A stretch of DNA of 64,000 nt from Fagopyrum homotropicum (lineage: Eukaryota > Streptophyta > Magnoliopsida > Caryophyllales > Polygonaceae), in assembly GCA_033239125.1 (NCBI GenBank), contig BSWB01000006.1:113010242-113074241 (forward strand), read 5' to 3'. Below are positions 20,736-34,221 of the stretch, in pieces; the stretch's first letter is position 1, and every line of letters starts with the position of its first letter. Below the pieces are notes generated by a model. It was not told where the DNA came from and made no database searches. It worked only from the letters and a program-made list of their open reading frames with translations. The translations under genes and the position numbers were made by a program.

Positions 20736-20819
20736 TATATCAATTTGTAAACAATCAATTGTTTTTAAGAAAATCAAGAGCATACTTAAATCCAACTAAA
20801 AAATAACATAAGATTATAC

Positions 20820-20947
20820 TTTTTTTTAGTGTCAAAGGAGTTAGCTCTTGTTTATTTGTTGAACCCACTGTTTGCAAACCTAGACAAGGCCACACCTCTA
20901 AGATCATTGGCTAATAAATCAACAACCTCACTAGGAGGATACAAAAT
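20820..20947 (-). pseudogene. LINE1 fragment C: end of ORF2 and short tail
   Basis: The minus strand starts at the Tk2 edge and reads a PPSEVVDLLANDLRGVAL-like RNase H C-terminus, then a stop and a short 3' UTR ending in eight A residues (20827-20820 on the minus strand). It continues fragment B (34217-35412); Tk2 lies between, and the shared AAAAT at both edges proves the join. Confidence 0.7.
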
Positions 20948-21181
20948 TGTAACACCCCGATTCCGCGGGACTCGGGGCGCTACGGGCGGGGAACTCACAA
21001 TGGGTCCCGACCCTTAGCCTGACAACAATTTTACCGGATCTTACAACAAGACACAAATTAAAGGAAAAACCGAAATACATTTTAATGCAATGATATGAAA
21101 CCCAAAAGAATACAACCAAAAGACCACAACCGAGTCAACAAATTCAACGAGCAAACGTCGAAAACATACAATATACAATAT

Positions 21182-21185
<4 letters not shown>

Positions 21186-21249
<64 letters not shown>
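21186..21249. repeat. (AT)n microsatellite
   Basis: About 32 AT units inside the Tk2 3' LTR. The other LTR has only a short AT run at 31925-31939, so the tract expanded or contracted after insertion. A second AT tract is at 34044-34079. Confidence 0.95.
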
Positions 21250-21251
<2 letters not shown>

Positions 21252-21943
21252 ACTCCACCTACAAACCCATTCCTAAAATGTACGGAACTCCGGTTGCCCA
21301 CCCTTCTGGATCTCTCGGCCGCATTCCTAACCTACAAGGCAATCTACAACAATCGGCATAAAACCGTTAGCTACATTCAAAGCATTAGAATCATGGTATT
21401 GGCACACACACACCCACACGTAAGGCATCATAACACACAATATGATCTAAACACACAAGTCCGGTTCATCATCTCTTTATTATTATTACGTCATATCCAG
21501 TGGCGGCCGCAGGATTTTTAAAGGGTGGGGCAAAAATAAATTATCGATAAAAATATCTATGAAAATAAAATAGCGGTAAAAACAAAATCAATATGTAATC
21601 TACTTGCGCAGTTTTGACTACAATTCTACCAAAAATAATTAGTCAATGCTACAAATAAACTGTCAATCTGACAACAAAGGGTGTAATCCATAAGAAGAAA
21701 AAAGAGAGTATATATATTGATTTAAATTACCTATAGAATAATATGTTATTCAGATATCAAAATTTTTATCATGAACTATAATATATTTTTGATAGAGTAT
21801 TAATTTTGTATTTGAATTATTCAATAAGTTGTTTTCAAGGAGAATTCATAAGAAGAAGAAAAAGTGAATAACTTTTATACTTAGAGTTTGGACAAATAAA
21901 AACAAAATATATTATAAAATATGTAATTTAAATCCGAAATAAT

Positions 21944-23987
21944 TGTAACACCCCGAATCCGTGGGATATCGGAATGCTACGTGCGAGACCACACAATGGG
22001 TCCCGACACTTAGCCCGCCAACAATCTCACCGGACCTTTCCAACATGGCACAAATAAAGGCATAAAACACAAAATAGTTTATAATGTATGCAAGAAAAGA
22101 AAGGAAGGGATACAAGATGGAAACTCAGCCGAGTCCTCAAAACGACATAAAGGTAAAGGAATTCAAAACGTACAACATGACATAATCCAACAAACAAGGA
22201 AAACCCCAAAAACACCCCCGTCCTATAATGTACGGAGACCACTCGGCTGTCCACTCCTCCACCTCACTCGACGGCATCCCTAACCTGCAAGACATCTACA
22301 CAAAATGGTTTGAAACCGTTAGCTCACATTCTAGGCATTAAATGAATAATATACAAACACACATAGGAACTCAAAACACACAACATACACATTCATTACA
22401 TAATATCTTTTTATGTTGTCCCATAACTAACCCATTCGTTCAAGTGTGACACGAGAGTCTTATAACTCTCGCCTCTGTCCCCGTGTAACCAACAGGAGTG
22501 TGGTTGCACTCAACCCGTATACCCTAAGGGAGTGATGAAGAAGCCCGCCCGTATACCGTGTATGTCCTGGTCGCAGAGATCCCCCGAGTCTCCCTCGGGA
22601 GCTAGGCGGTGATGTCACCGCCCGATAATAATAGTAACGATGGGCCAATAATACATATGGTCAAGTAAATCCTAATCCGTTTTCATGCTCAAAAGCGATA
22701 AACACACACCACTATAATATATCCAAATAAGTCATAAAAGCGGCTAAGTAAGTCCGAGGACTTACCTCGTCTCAAGCTAATCAAACCAACGATCTCACTT
22801 TCCGAAAAGGAAAACAAAAGCCTGATCACTAAGATATATATGTCAACTTCACACTCACAACAACTCTAAGACTCTCCAAAGCTAAAACCAAACATGAGGT
22901 TTAACAACTAGAAGCTAGGAAGACTCTCTTGAACCTTTAAGAGGTCAAGAATATGATAAGCATGGGAAAGAGGGAACAACAACCCACAACCCATAAGAGA
23001 TTAAGTACAACACAAAGCTGGACTAAGAAGGTAAGATGGAAGAGAGACCACAAGTCCTTCACACACACAAGATCACTAAAGATTCAAGGGCACCTAGGTT
23101 CAAGCCACTAGATGGCATTCTCATAAGTCCTAGGTCTAACCTAATCATGCTTCTAGCTAAGCAACATCATACGGTCTAAGGAAGGAACGAAGAGGAAGGG
23201 ATGAAGGAACCTACTGGTGAAGAAAACGCAGCCACGGAAGCAAGTTGACGCTCCCGACGGAACCCTGTCGTCGCCCCTGCAGATCTCTAGTGCCGCCCTT
23301 GTGCCTGGTGGCCACCCCTACGGTGGCTCTGGCCGCCCCTGCGGTGGCCTTGATCCGCCCCTGCGCCTCTGGTGGTCCGCCCCGCGGTCGAACAGTAGAA
23401 ACTCCGTCTTCTTCGTTTCTTCGACTGGTTCTTTGCTCCTAGTGCTTCCTTCTCTTGCTGGGCCTTCTCCAAACTCTTACCACAGGTCATAGCTTCCTCA
23501 CCACGATCTAAACGATCTAAAGAAAGGGACATACAAAGGTTTACTAGATCTCTCTTCAAAAGTTTCCTCCATAGCCATGGAGGTGAAGAGGAAGAAGGGG
23601 AAAACATCAGCAAGAGGAAGGCGAAAGAGTTCACTTACCACAGTAGATCCGGAATACCCAAGCTGCAGCTCCTACCAAGCTCTTCCAAGGAAAAAGAGGA
23701 TGAGAGCAAGCAAGAAGGAAGAGAGGAGTGGAAGGAATGAAAATAAACGTAAAAGGAGAAGTGTGGAAGTGGGAACAGAGTAATGGGGCTGACAAAAGGG
23801 GTGGGGATATCCAAGGGTCAGCAGACCCCTTGTTCCCTCACTCCTCTTCCCAATGTCAGAAAGTAAAAGATGTCCTCCCTCCCGCGTTAAAACCCGTACT
23901 CAGCAAACGTGCCTGCGGGAAATAAGCCGCAGACGCGGAAAGATCGGAACAACTCAACTTCCGGAAATAAAATTTCCGGATGTTACA
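21944..23987 (-). repeat. Solo chromovirus LTR inside hAT-c
   Basis: TGTAACACCCCG to GGATGTTACA, 2044 bp, flanked by ATAAT on both sides (21939-21943, 23988-23992). It has a donor-like hairpin at 22746-22767 (GTAAGTCC-GA-GGACTTAC), the AGGCGAG...CTCGTGTCACA module near 22445-22475 and GGTGATGTCACCGCCC near 22609. No internal region, so it is the product of LTR-LTR recombination. A GC-rich segment (23250-23390) yields long ORFs that I do not accept as genes. Confidence 0.92.
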
Positions 23988-24040
23988 ATAATAAGGTCTT
24001 TTGACAGAAAAAAAAAAGGAAAAGGTAGAAAAATAATATG

Positions 24041-24131
24041 TTAGGGAGTTATATAAAGGATGAAATTAGGGAGTTATATAAAGGATGAAAAAAAAGAAGG
24101 AAAAGGTAGAAAAATAATATGTAATGATAAT

Positions 24132-24187
<56 letters not shown>

Positions 24188-24230
24188 ATTTTCATTACAT
24201 ATATTTAGGGAGTTATATAAAGGATGAAAT
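24041..24230. repeat. 25-bp direct repeats around an (AT)n inverted repeat in hAT-c
   Basis: The word TTAGGGAGTTATATAAAGG begins at 24041, 24066 and about 24205. Between the second and third copies GTAATGATAATCAATAT and its near-complement ATATTGATTTTCATTAC flank (AT)n, a likely hairpin or cruciform. Confidence 0.75.
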
Positions 24231-24294
24231 TAGTTTTTATAATATCTTAACTGAAATAATGTTATTTTTGTCATGAATTATAATATATTTGGAT

Positions 24295-24415
24295 TTTTCC
24301 GTTTGGTACCCTTAAGTTTTTGCCTTTTCCGGATGGTGCCCAAAGTTTTTTACGTTTCCGCTTGGTACCCCTGAAGTTTCGGTTTTTCCGTTTGGTACCC
24401 TTATTTCTTATTTTT
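24295..24415 (+). repeat. Four degenerate ~30-bp repeats (TTTTTCCGTTTGGTACCC)
   Basis: The unit reads TTTTTCCGTTTGGTACCC plus an A/T-rich tail, four times with substitutions (CCGGATGG, CCGCTTGG). Non-coding; function unknown. Confidence 0.7.
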
Positions 24416-27400
24416 TGCCTAAAAGAACGTTTTTTATATTAAAATTATTTTAAAAAAGGAAAAAATATATAATAACAATTTATATTATAAATTTTAAAGA
24501 TAAATATATTTTAATTAAAATAAACTATGATATTTCTTAAATTATATAGGATTTTTACCTATTATTTTATATGAAATTTAAAATATTTTATTACTATTTG
24601 ATATTTTATCAAATTTTGCATCAAAACATGAGAAATTAATTATATTTTATATGAAATATAAGAAATTTAATTTATATTTATATGATATTTTAATCAAAAT
24701 TTTTAAAATAAAACATAATATGATAAAACATAATAAATTTTGATTAAAATTGTAAAAAGTATAACACAGTAATATCAAGTATTGTAAAATTTTATTTTAT
24801 GCAGTACCAATAAAACTATGAATGATTAAAATTGTAAAAAAAATATTTTACATGTTACAAATTTTCCGTTTCACGGAGTATACCAACAACAAAATTTCAT
24901 ATAGTTATAGATTATGTTTAATTTTAAAATTTTTGATTAAAATATCATATAAATATTAAATAAATTCTTATATTTTATATAAAACATAATAAATTTCTCA
25001 TGGTGAAAAATATGATAAAGTACCAAATAGTGAAAGTTCCATTTCTTGCTCAAATCCTCACACCACTATGCCACCATGTATTCTGTAATACTTCTTCATT
25101 TTATTTTTATTAATTCGTGCCAGAAGGTGGGGCAGTTGCCCCACTCTGCCCCACCCAAAGGCCGCCACTGGTCATATCCCTTATATTCCACTTCTGGTGT
25201 GACACGAGAATCACTCGCCCTTGTCCCCTTACACCAAACGGATTGTACTTGATGTGAATCAGCATCACCCGCTGGACTGGTCGCAAGACACCTCCCAGTC
25301 GCCCCATTTTGGACTGGACAAGCAGTCACCGCCCGTTATCATACACTTGGACCAAATATAAAATATAAAGTCGGTGGTCCTATTACCGGTTTAATTGTTA
25401 TAACATAAACAATAAACACACACATAATCAATAAACACACATAAACAATAAACACACACATAATCAATAAACACACACATAAACAATAAACACACACCAC
25501 CAATCACGCATCGAAACTAATACGGAGAATGCGAGCTAAGTAAGTCCGGAGACTTACTTGTACAAGATCAAGTTCAAACAACGATATTCCTTGACTCCGT
25601 AGAAGTTTAATCTCAAATACCTGATCATAACATGAAACTTGTATCAATAACAAAATATCTAATACCTTAGGAGTTTTCACTTCTAAGATAATAACGATCA
25701 TCTAAGAGGAAAAACTAAACTAGTCAACTCCTAACTAGATAACCAATAGTCTAAAATACGTATCACTAAGACTTGCCGATATATATAAAATCATATCAAC
25801 CTACAAAGTTACAATCAAAAGAAAAGGAAAACTCACTCTAACTACTCGATACCAACTCTAGTAATGAGGGAAAGTCTAGTAACATAAATTCTTCACATAA
25901 GTTCTTATAATAGTTTAAAGAACTTACACCATGTCCATGATCTAATACTATCAATGACGTTATATTAGGTTCTTCATCCGAAGTATAACTTGTCCTCATT
26001 GATATCCCACAAGCATTCATCTATTACCTTCATACCATTCATATATACAACATTCATTTTGCATACCAATTCACAACTTACATACCCTTCACAACCACTC
26101 TTCACAACCGATATACACAAGCATCTCCACTTCTTAAAATAGATGTTCTAATCAATTTCGATTACCACCCGTCTAAAAAAAATATACTCGACAAACTCTT
26201 CAATCATCACCATTAACCATACAAAGCACACACTTAACCTTAATCAAGATTAAAAATACAATAATCCCACTCCATAATTAATCCACTGAAAATATCTCAC
26301 CTACCACAATTCGAATCACTGTATGCTATAAGAGAGGAGACGGAAACGACGGCCCGCGGAGCAACTAGGGAGATGGTGGTGGCGGCCAATTTGCGGAGGG
26401 GGTGAAAGAGAGATCTCTTGGCAACCGGCTACCTGCGAAGACGAAGGGGGAGCCTCCACCTATTGGTCTGCAGCAAAAATGAAGGATACCCGGTTGTCGA
26501 TCTGCAGCGGAGACAAAGGCGGAGCCCCAACGGACTCGGCCGCGGCCCTTTGTGCAACCAATTTGGTAGCAGGCGGCTTCCGTCTTCAGCGAAATCTGGT
26601 GACTCCGGCTGGATTGCTAGCGGGGAGCGATGAAACCCATCGTGAGGAGGTTGTTGTGAGAACTGGTGAGGAAAGGAGAAGGGCAGTGACAACGGCGGTT
26701 TAGACGAGCAACGTTGCTCGGAGAAGAGGAGGGGAGACACTGCTCGATTCCGGTGGCTAAGAGGAGGAAGAATGGGAAAATAAAGAAGAACAGAGGTTGG
26801 ATTGGCGTGAGGAAAAAGTGAGGAAAAGGGAGATAGGGCACAATAGAGCCCTGTTACCCTGTAGGTGCATGCCATCAGACAGTAGGCCCGGCGGGAAAGA
26901 GTGTCCAGGAAGGAGAAGTAAAGGAAAAGCAAAAATAAAAAAAAATAAAAAGAAATCGGGAATGATAATTAACTCGATCAAAACACTCGGAACGAAATTT
27001 TCGGATCGAAAAATTTCCAAACTTTTCCGAAAAATAATATACAAAAGAAATATATATATAAACGTAAAATATATAAACTCATTAAATCTAATCTACAATG
27101 CGAAAATACTCGAAAAAATATTTAAGTTATTAAATATTTAACAAAGAATACGGAAAATAAATATCGGAAAGGCACCTAATAAACGGGGCGTTACAGCAGA
27201 TCCCCCTAAAAACAAGTTTCGTCCCGAAACTTACTATGCGTTGAACTTCTCGGTCCCTAAAGTCGAGGCATGAACTCTCAAACTAAGAAGGCTTAAACCT
27301 TCAATATTTAAGCGCAATCTACTCAAACTACCACATCAAGATCTAACAGATCATAGAAAACATTCTCGCACGGGGCACAACTACACATAACATCATACAC

Positions 27401-28542
27401 ACACATAACTCAACCAAGTAAAGAATTAGGTCTAACCCGTCGATTATATCGATGCTATTAGCCCAGCGTAAAACTCGACCAAAGGTACTATCCTCCGTCT
27501 TTCAGTTAGCCTCATCGGTTCCTCGTTTGCCATTAGATCATCATGACTGACAACATGTCTCGAGTCATGTATGTACTCTCTCAATTGATACACATGAAAC
27601 TCTGGGTGAACTCCTTCTACTCTCGGAGACCACGTCAACCGGTAAACCACTTTTTCAACTCGCGCTAAGATCTCAAAAAGGTCTGATATATCGGAAACTC
27701 AACTTTCTTTTCGGGTCTTTCTCAATGCAGCATTTTGCATTTCCATTTTGTTTCTCTTTGGTTGCCTCTAACACAGAAGGTCAAACTTCTTAATTGGTCC
27801 CGCTAAACCAAACTTTGATGTTACATCTTCTCAATCTTGTTGCAAGTTCCAAGCAACGAAGGAAGTACTTTACTTCACACCGCTTCTGCTAGCACTACAC
27901 GTATGCTATTACTTTTACATCTTTCCTCAATACTCGATCAAGACCTCGTCTTGAAGAATAACTTGTACCCGTCAAACCCATCATACCTCGAGGCAATGTA
28001 AAAATAGTTGCACCAATGAATCCCCTCTTAACTCTCAGCAACTCTATTATAAATTCTTCGTCCCATTCAATACTTCATTGTCGTCCGGATTAGGTTACCA
28101 TAATTGGTGTTATACAACTTCTCTCTTCACAAATCTGGTAAAGCTCAACACATCTAAGAAAATTTGTAACTTCCTTCACATATTTCAGGGTTTGCCATCC
28201 CGAGACAACTTGTTATACCTCTTCTCTCTTTTTCAAGAGTAGACCCAAAATATCTCGTCCGCGCATCAGTAAGCCCATGTGGAGTAACTACCGCTCGTAG
28301 TGACCCTGGTTGGTCCAGAATGCCGTAATTGCAATATCCCAGCCTCAAATTCTCAAACGGTGACAATCAAGTCTTAACTTAGTCTTAGAAGAGACTACCG
28401 ACCCTTGCAGATGATCGAGTAGATCTCTCATTCGTTATAAGGGATACTTGTCCTTCATTGTCATTTTGCTCAACTTATAGTAATCGATGTACAAACGGAG
28501 ATAACCGTCTCTCTCTCTTCGCAAACTGGTGTCCTCTATAAC

Positions 28543-28690
28543 AACTTCAAATCAAGAATTCAAGATATATCCCCACATGAACTTCAAATAAAGAATTCAA
28601 GATATATCCTAACGTGAACTCCAAATCAAGAGTTCAAGATGTACTCCAATATGAACTTCAAATCAAGAGTTCAAGATATACTTCCAAGTT
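28543..28690. repeat. Four 37-bp tandem repeats in Tk2
   Basis: AACTTCAAAT or AACTCCAAAT starts at 28543, 28580, 28617 and 28654, an exact 37-bp period. Each unit contains AATTCAAGATATA or a variant. The array sits just upstream of the RT remnant in element orientation. Confidence 0.9.
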
Positions 28691-31672
28691 CCTCATGTAG
28701 TGTATTGACGAACCCTTATCGTCAAGAGCTTGCAATTGCAATTGCTCCTTCAATTGCTTCCTTAATTCGAGTAACTTTATGGGTATCATTTATTGATGTC
28801 ATATGTACAGCGCCTTGGAAATGGGAGTTGAGCCCAAATCAATCTTAGCGGTAAAATCCACATTCCGATTCATTGGAATCCACGCTATCTCGGGGCTCTA
28901 TCTTTTCTCTACCAATCACATATCGTAATAACCGACACAACCTAGTCCTACGCTTGACAAGTGGTCCCCCCGATCTGTTGGGGTGACGTCCTTTAAATAC
29001 ATATATTATTCCATTTGTAGCTATAATGTTGACCGTCCTCTTACAAAGATCCCTCATCTCCGGAACTCGAGAGACTTGCTCGAGTCTTCTAACTCTTGGG
29101 GCCTTAGTTAAGCAATACTTCAGCTTAATCCCCCTTTTTACTTCGAAGGAATGGCGATAATAATATTTCTTGATCTCGCACATATGTTCAGTCACGAAGG
29201 TCCTAACTATAAGACTTAATCATGCCTTATAACAAATCGATCTTATCTTCTTCGCTTTCCCTGACATCCCAACACATGGGAGGAGCTCTTCGTATTTTAC
29301 ATGATCTTTCACCATATACATCCTTTCTTCAAGTAGGTGTAAAAATCATACTTCACTTCTTTTTGCGACGTCCATCCGACAATCGGAGGTTTCAAATCCT
29401 TGATCTTTCATGTACTTCTTGTACATCTCATATCGACATCAAACTTTAAAACTTCAATCTTCTCCTTCTCTTGGTATTCCAAAAACAACTTCACAACCGT
29501 ACCGGTATGCCTTGTGAAGAACGCTATGCTAAAAACCCCTACCAACATCACTGAAGTATCCAACTCATAACTCCACCCAGCACTAACATCATAACTCTAA
29601 GCTTGCAGTGTTGTCCTAATCCAGATTCCTCGTTTCACGTCATAGCCACTATGGCTTTGCCATGTGAGTCACAAAAACCTTGACTTAGCTTTTGCTCGCA
29701 AAAACATGGCATCCATTACTTTAGAACAAACATATCATATGTCTCCTCATATATTCCCCTTGTACGCACGATAACGATAGAATACTCACCTCCCTCTTTG
29801 GCCTTCCAGTTCCTTTTATCCTGATCCATGTCGTTTCCTCATATGACAATCAGCTGACCTAAGAAGGTCGCACCAGATCGTTACAATCCCTCCCCATAAG
29901 GTACGTTACCATCACTTGTTGGGATCGGTAATTGCTATGTGATTAAGATAATTGCACTTCCCTTGATATACCTCTTTATTACTGACATTCTACCAACACG
30001 AATATTCCAAGTTCTTGTTCCCCTCTTCATGATCCCGTCTCTTGGGTTACTCTCCCTACCTACAATTACCAGTACGCAGCCCGCACCTGTGCATTCTCGG
30101 TGGTCACCGATTAACTCATAGATGACCCTCTCCAAGATCAACGACTTATCCTCCTACCATACTTCCATCTTAACATACCCCTGAAGGATACCCTCTTGTG
30201 GTACTCTGCCTTAAACTTCACTAGCTCATTTTACTCTACTTTAAACTCCGTAGGCTCCTATTACACTCCTCTCTTCCTTCCGCTTCTTTAAGATACTATT
30301 CCTCCCTAGTGTTATACGATCCAACTTCATAGTCTTAACCGTTCTTCATAATATCCTGTAAGTGCATCTTTCCCACATCTCTATCTTTAGTAACCACTCG
30401 CTCTTCTCTTGGTTGGTAACTTAAGTCTTTCGATCCGTGCCCCTTGTTTCATCTTTCATCTTCTGAAGATTATCACCCACACACACTTTCTCCTTCTTAG
30501 CATTGCTCAATTTCATCACCATGACGGAAAACGGTAGATACCACAAGGTAATTCTACTATGTGAACTTTCGCCATGTAATCCTCCTTGTAACTCTCGTAT
30601 TTCTGAAGAAGTCTCCCGCTTAAGCTCTCGCAAAAACTGGCTCTTCACTTTCTAGTTCTTCTGTAAGCTTAAGTTACGTATCTCATGAATCTTCGTATTA
30701 GTTCGACCACACTTCGCACTTTGACTCCCATGCTTAGGAGCATCTAGGAAAAACTTCACGTCTCAAGGAAATACCACTTCTACCCTTGTTATTCTGCACT
30801 CCTTTCCTTCCTGCTTCACGTCTTTAGTTATTCATGCGTTGTCTTGAAGAATCATAAGTTCACCATCTTTAGATGGTTTCGTTATGATTCAATCGTTTCT
30901 TCTTTGCAACCACTCTCATGTCTTCACGTCGCTTCCTTACTCGTATGACTTCCTTCTCAATTTTGCTTGAAATAACTCGAGGTTCTCTTCCACTTGTTTG
31001 TCCTTAGTTTACGTCATCTCTAATCCTCCACTTCGACATCCTCTTAAAGGAGTTCGAGAAACACCAAGTTGTTTGTCCAAAACATGATACACAACTTGGT
31101 ACTTGAGCATAATCACCCTCAGATGTAAACTATCCTAAGCCAAACAACGTCATCCAAGGAGCGATGATAGTTTTCTATCATCTCGACTATAAGGTCTAGC
31201 ATCCATATGTCACTATATATCCTAGTATACGTATATAACTGTATAAGTTCTATGTCCACATGCTATCATCATAACACATCCAAGGAAACCATTCTCATAA
31301 AACGAGTTTCAAGCACTAATATAATGTTATCATGCAACATGTACAACTCATATCAATATAAAGGTCATGTCACCATAACAACATAACAAGTCCATCATGC
31401 ATAACTATCATTAACATATAATAATAGCCCAAAAACATCCTAGGTCCATGATACATATCTACATATATACACATATCTATATATATATACTAAAAATCCA
31501 ATAATTATGCTGCCGAGATTTGCGGAAGGAGTGGTGGCCCGTACATTCTACCCCAACTAATTATGCTCGTGATTTTGAAAACGAAATTCATTTAAAACTT
31601 GGAACCCTTGAGGGTTCCGTTTCCCTCTATTCGGCCTTTAGAAGATTGCGAGTGCCATTGTTGTTAACCTAG

Positions 31673-31685
31673 GGCTTTGATACCA
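31673..31685 (-). other. Tk2 primer-binding site
   Basis: Minus strand TGGTATCAAAGCC, one base from the initiator tRNA-Met complement, three bases from the 5' LTR edge. Confidence 0.85.
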
Positions 31686-31688
31686 CTT

Positions 31689-34040
31689 TGTAATACCCCG
31701 AATCTTTGGGACTCGGGGTGCTACGGGCAGAGACCTCACAATGGGTCCCGACCCTTAGTCTGACAACAATTTCACCAGATCTTACAAACAAGACACAAAT
31801 AAAAGGCAAAACTGAAATACATTTTAATGCAATGATAAGAAACCCAAAAGAATACAACCAAAAGACCACAACCGACTCAACAACTTCAACGACCAAACGT
31901 CGAAAACATACAATATACAATACATATATATATATATATAAGACTCCATCCACAAACTCATTCCTAAAATATACGGAACCCCGGCTGCCCACCCTTCCGG
32001 ATCTCTCGGCTGCATTCCTAACCTGCAAGGCAATCTACAACAATCGGTATAACTACATTCAAAGCATTCGAATCATGGTATTGGCACGCACACACGTAAG
32101 ACATCATAACACACAACATGATCTAAACACACAAGTCCGGTTCATTATCTCTTTATTATTATTAAGTCATATCCCTTACTATTCCACTTCTGGTGTGACA
32201 AGAGAATCACTCGCCCTTGTCCCCTTTCACCAGATGGGTTTGTACTTTATGCGAATCAGCATCACCCGCTGGACTGGTCGCAAGACACCTCCCAGTCGCC
32301 CCATTTTGGACTGGACAAGCGGTCACCGCCCGTTATCATACACTTGGGCCAAATATAAACATATAAAGTCGGTGGTCCTATTACCGGTTTAATTGTTATA
32401 ACATTAACCATAAACACACACATAAACAAGAAACACACACATAATCAATAAACACACACATAATCAATAAACACACACATAAACAATAAACACACACCAC
32501 CAATCACGAATAGAAGCTAATACAGAGAATGCGAGCTAAGTAAGTCCGGAGACTTACTTGTACCAGGTCAAGTTCAGTCCATGATATTCCTTGACTTCAT
32601 AGGAGTTTAATCTCAAATGCCTGATCATAACATGAAACTTGTATCAATAACAAAATATCTAATACCTTAGGAGTTTTCACTTCTAAGATAATAACGATCA
32701 TCTAAGAGGAAAAACTAAACTAGTCTACTCCTAACTAGATAACCAATAGTCTAAAATATGTATCACTAAGACATGCCGATATATATAAAATCATACCAAC
32801 CTACAAGGTTACAATAAATAGAAAAGGAAAATTCATTCTAACTACTCGATACCAACTCTAGTTATGAGGGAAAGTCTAGTAACATAAATTCTTCACATAA
32901 TTTCTTACAATAGTTTAAAGGACTTACACCATGTCCATGATCTAATACTATCAATGACGTTATATTAGGTTCTTCATCCGAAGTTTAACTTGTCCTCATT
33001 GTTATCCCACAAGCATTCAACCTTCATACCATTCATATATACAACATTCATTTTGCATACTAATTCACAACTTACATACCCTTCACAACCACTCTTCACA
33101 ACCGATATACACAAGTATCTCCACTTCTTGAAATAAATTTTCCAATCAATTTCGATTACCACCCGTCTAAACAAATATACTCGACAGACTCTTCAATCAT
33201 CACCATAAACCATACAAGCACATACATAACCTTAATCAAGATTAAGAATACAAAATCCAACTCCATAATTAATCCACTGAAAATATCTCACCTACCACAA
33301 TTCGAATCACTGTACCAGTAGAAGAGAGGAGACGGAAACGACGGCCGACGGAGAAACTGGGGAGATGGTGGTGGCGGTCAATTTGTGGAGGGAGTGAAAG
33401 AGAGATCTCCTGGCAACCGGCTACCTGTGAAGACGAAGGGGGAGCCTCCACCTATCGGTCTGTAACAACAATGAAGGAGACTCGGTTGTCGATCTGCAGT
33501 GGAGAAAAAAGCGGAGCCCTGACGGACTCGGCGGCGGCCCTTTGTGCAACCAATTCGGTAGCAGGCGGCTACCGTCTTCAGCAAAATCCGGGACTCCGGT
33601 TGGATTGCTAGCGGGGAACGATGAAGCCCATTTGGAGGAGGCTGTTGTGAGAAATGGTGAGAAAAGGAGAAGGGCGGCGACGACGGCGGTTTAGACGCAC
33701 AACGCTGCTGGGAGAAGAGGAGGGGAGACACTGCTCGATTCCGGTGGCAAAGAGGAGGAAGAAAGGGAAAATGAAGAAAAATAGAGGTTGGGCTGGCGTG
33801 TGGAAAAAGTGAGGAAATGGGAGATAGGGCACAACAGAGCCCTGTTACCCTATAGGTGCACGCCATTAGACAGTAAGCCAGGCAGGAAAGAGTGTCCAAG
33901 AAGGAGAAGTAAAGGAAAAGCAAAAATAAATAAAAAATAAAAATAATTCGGGAATGATAATTAACTCGATCAAAACACTCGGAACAAAATTTTCAGATCG
34001 GAAAAATTTCCGAACTTTTTCGAAAAAAAAAATACAAAAG

Positions 34041-34082
<42 letters not shown>

Positions 34083-34216
34083 ACGTAAAATATATAAACT
34101 CATTAAATCTAATTTACAATGCGAAAATACTCGTAAAAATATTTAAGTTATTAAACTATTAACAAAGAATACGGAAAATAAATATCGGAAACGCACCCAA
34201 TAAACAGGGCGTTACA
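31689..34216 (-). repeat. Tk2 5' LTR
   Basis: TGTAATACCCCG to GGGCGTTACA, 2528 bp, intact and uninterrupted. It shows the empty site of hAT-c. The donor-like hairpin is at 32538-32559 and GGGCGGTGACC-like words (minus) near 32325. The long plus-strand frame at 31706-32392 is antisense to the LTR and is rejected. Confidence 0.92.
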
Positions 34217-34221
34217 AAAAT

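Larger units (their letters stand above)
21498..25170. mobile_element. hAT-c: 3.7-kb non-autonomous hAT element
   Basis: The ends are CAGTGGCGGCC and GGCCGCCACTG. The perfect 8-bp target duplication GTCATATC is at 21490-21497 and 25171-25178, and the uninterrupted sequence is seen in the other Tk2 LTR near 32167. The subterminal word GGGTGGGGCA recurs at both ends. Without the solo LTR it is about 1.6 kb of AT-rich DNA with no transposase. Confidence 0.92.
20948..27195 (-). repeat. Tk2 3' LTR, interrupted by hAT-c
   Basis: Parts 20948-21497 and 25179-27195 together make about 2567 bp, beginning TGTAACACCCCG and ending GGGCGTTACA on the plus strand. The partner is 31689-34216. The donor-like hairpin is at 25538-25559 (AAGTAAGTC/GACTTACTT, a 9-bp perfect stem). 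The length difference between the LTRs lies partly in the (AT)n tract. ORFs near 26429-27141 are paralleled in the other LTR and are not taken as genes. Confidence 0.9.
27196..31688 (-). pseudogene. Tk2 internal region, degenerate gag-pol
   Basis: Next to the 3' LTR is the polypurine tract and the chromovirus word AGTTTCGGGACGAAACTTG (27196-27230, minus). Recognisable pieces are an integrase C-terminus at 27444-27650 (VEGVHPEFHVYQLREYI) and an RT start at about 28380-28560 (minus; LRLYIDYYKLSK, then KDKYPL). Between them RNase H and most of integrase are missing or unreadable: RT to the LTR spans about 1.4 kb where Tk1 needs about 3 kb. The gag-protease half (28700-31650) yields no motif I can name. 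It is far more decayed than its LTRs. Confidence 0.6.
20948..34216 (-). mobile_element. Tk2: chromovirus, minus strand, with nested insertions
   Basis: Both ends are intact. The 5-bp target duplication AAAAT is at 20943-20947 and 34217-34221. The 5' LTR is 31689-34216, PBS 31673-31685, a degenerate internal region 27196-31688, and a 3' LTR 20948-27195 split by hAT-c. It inserted into the LINE near the end of ORF2. The internal region is heavily decayed compared with the LTRs. Confidence 0.92.

Noticed and set aside
23217..23492. GC-rich Pro/Gly frame
   Set aside because: Inside a solo LTR, composed of short repeats such as GGTGGCC; unlikely to be a gene.
26429..26932. Minus-strand frame of 167 codons, with a parallel of 181 codons at 33378-33923
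   Set aside because: Both lie in the two LTRs of Tk2, so their similarity only reflects LTR duplication; no known domain.
29222..29449. Short plus-strand frame in the Tk2 body
   Set aside because: Opposite to the element's coding strand, no motif.
31706..32392. Plus-strand open frame of 228 codons
   Set aside because: It is antisense to the Tk2 5' LTR, contains microsatellite translation, and is interrupted by hAT-c in the other LTR copy.
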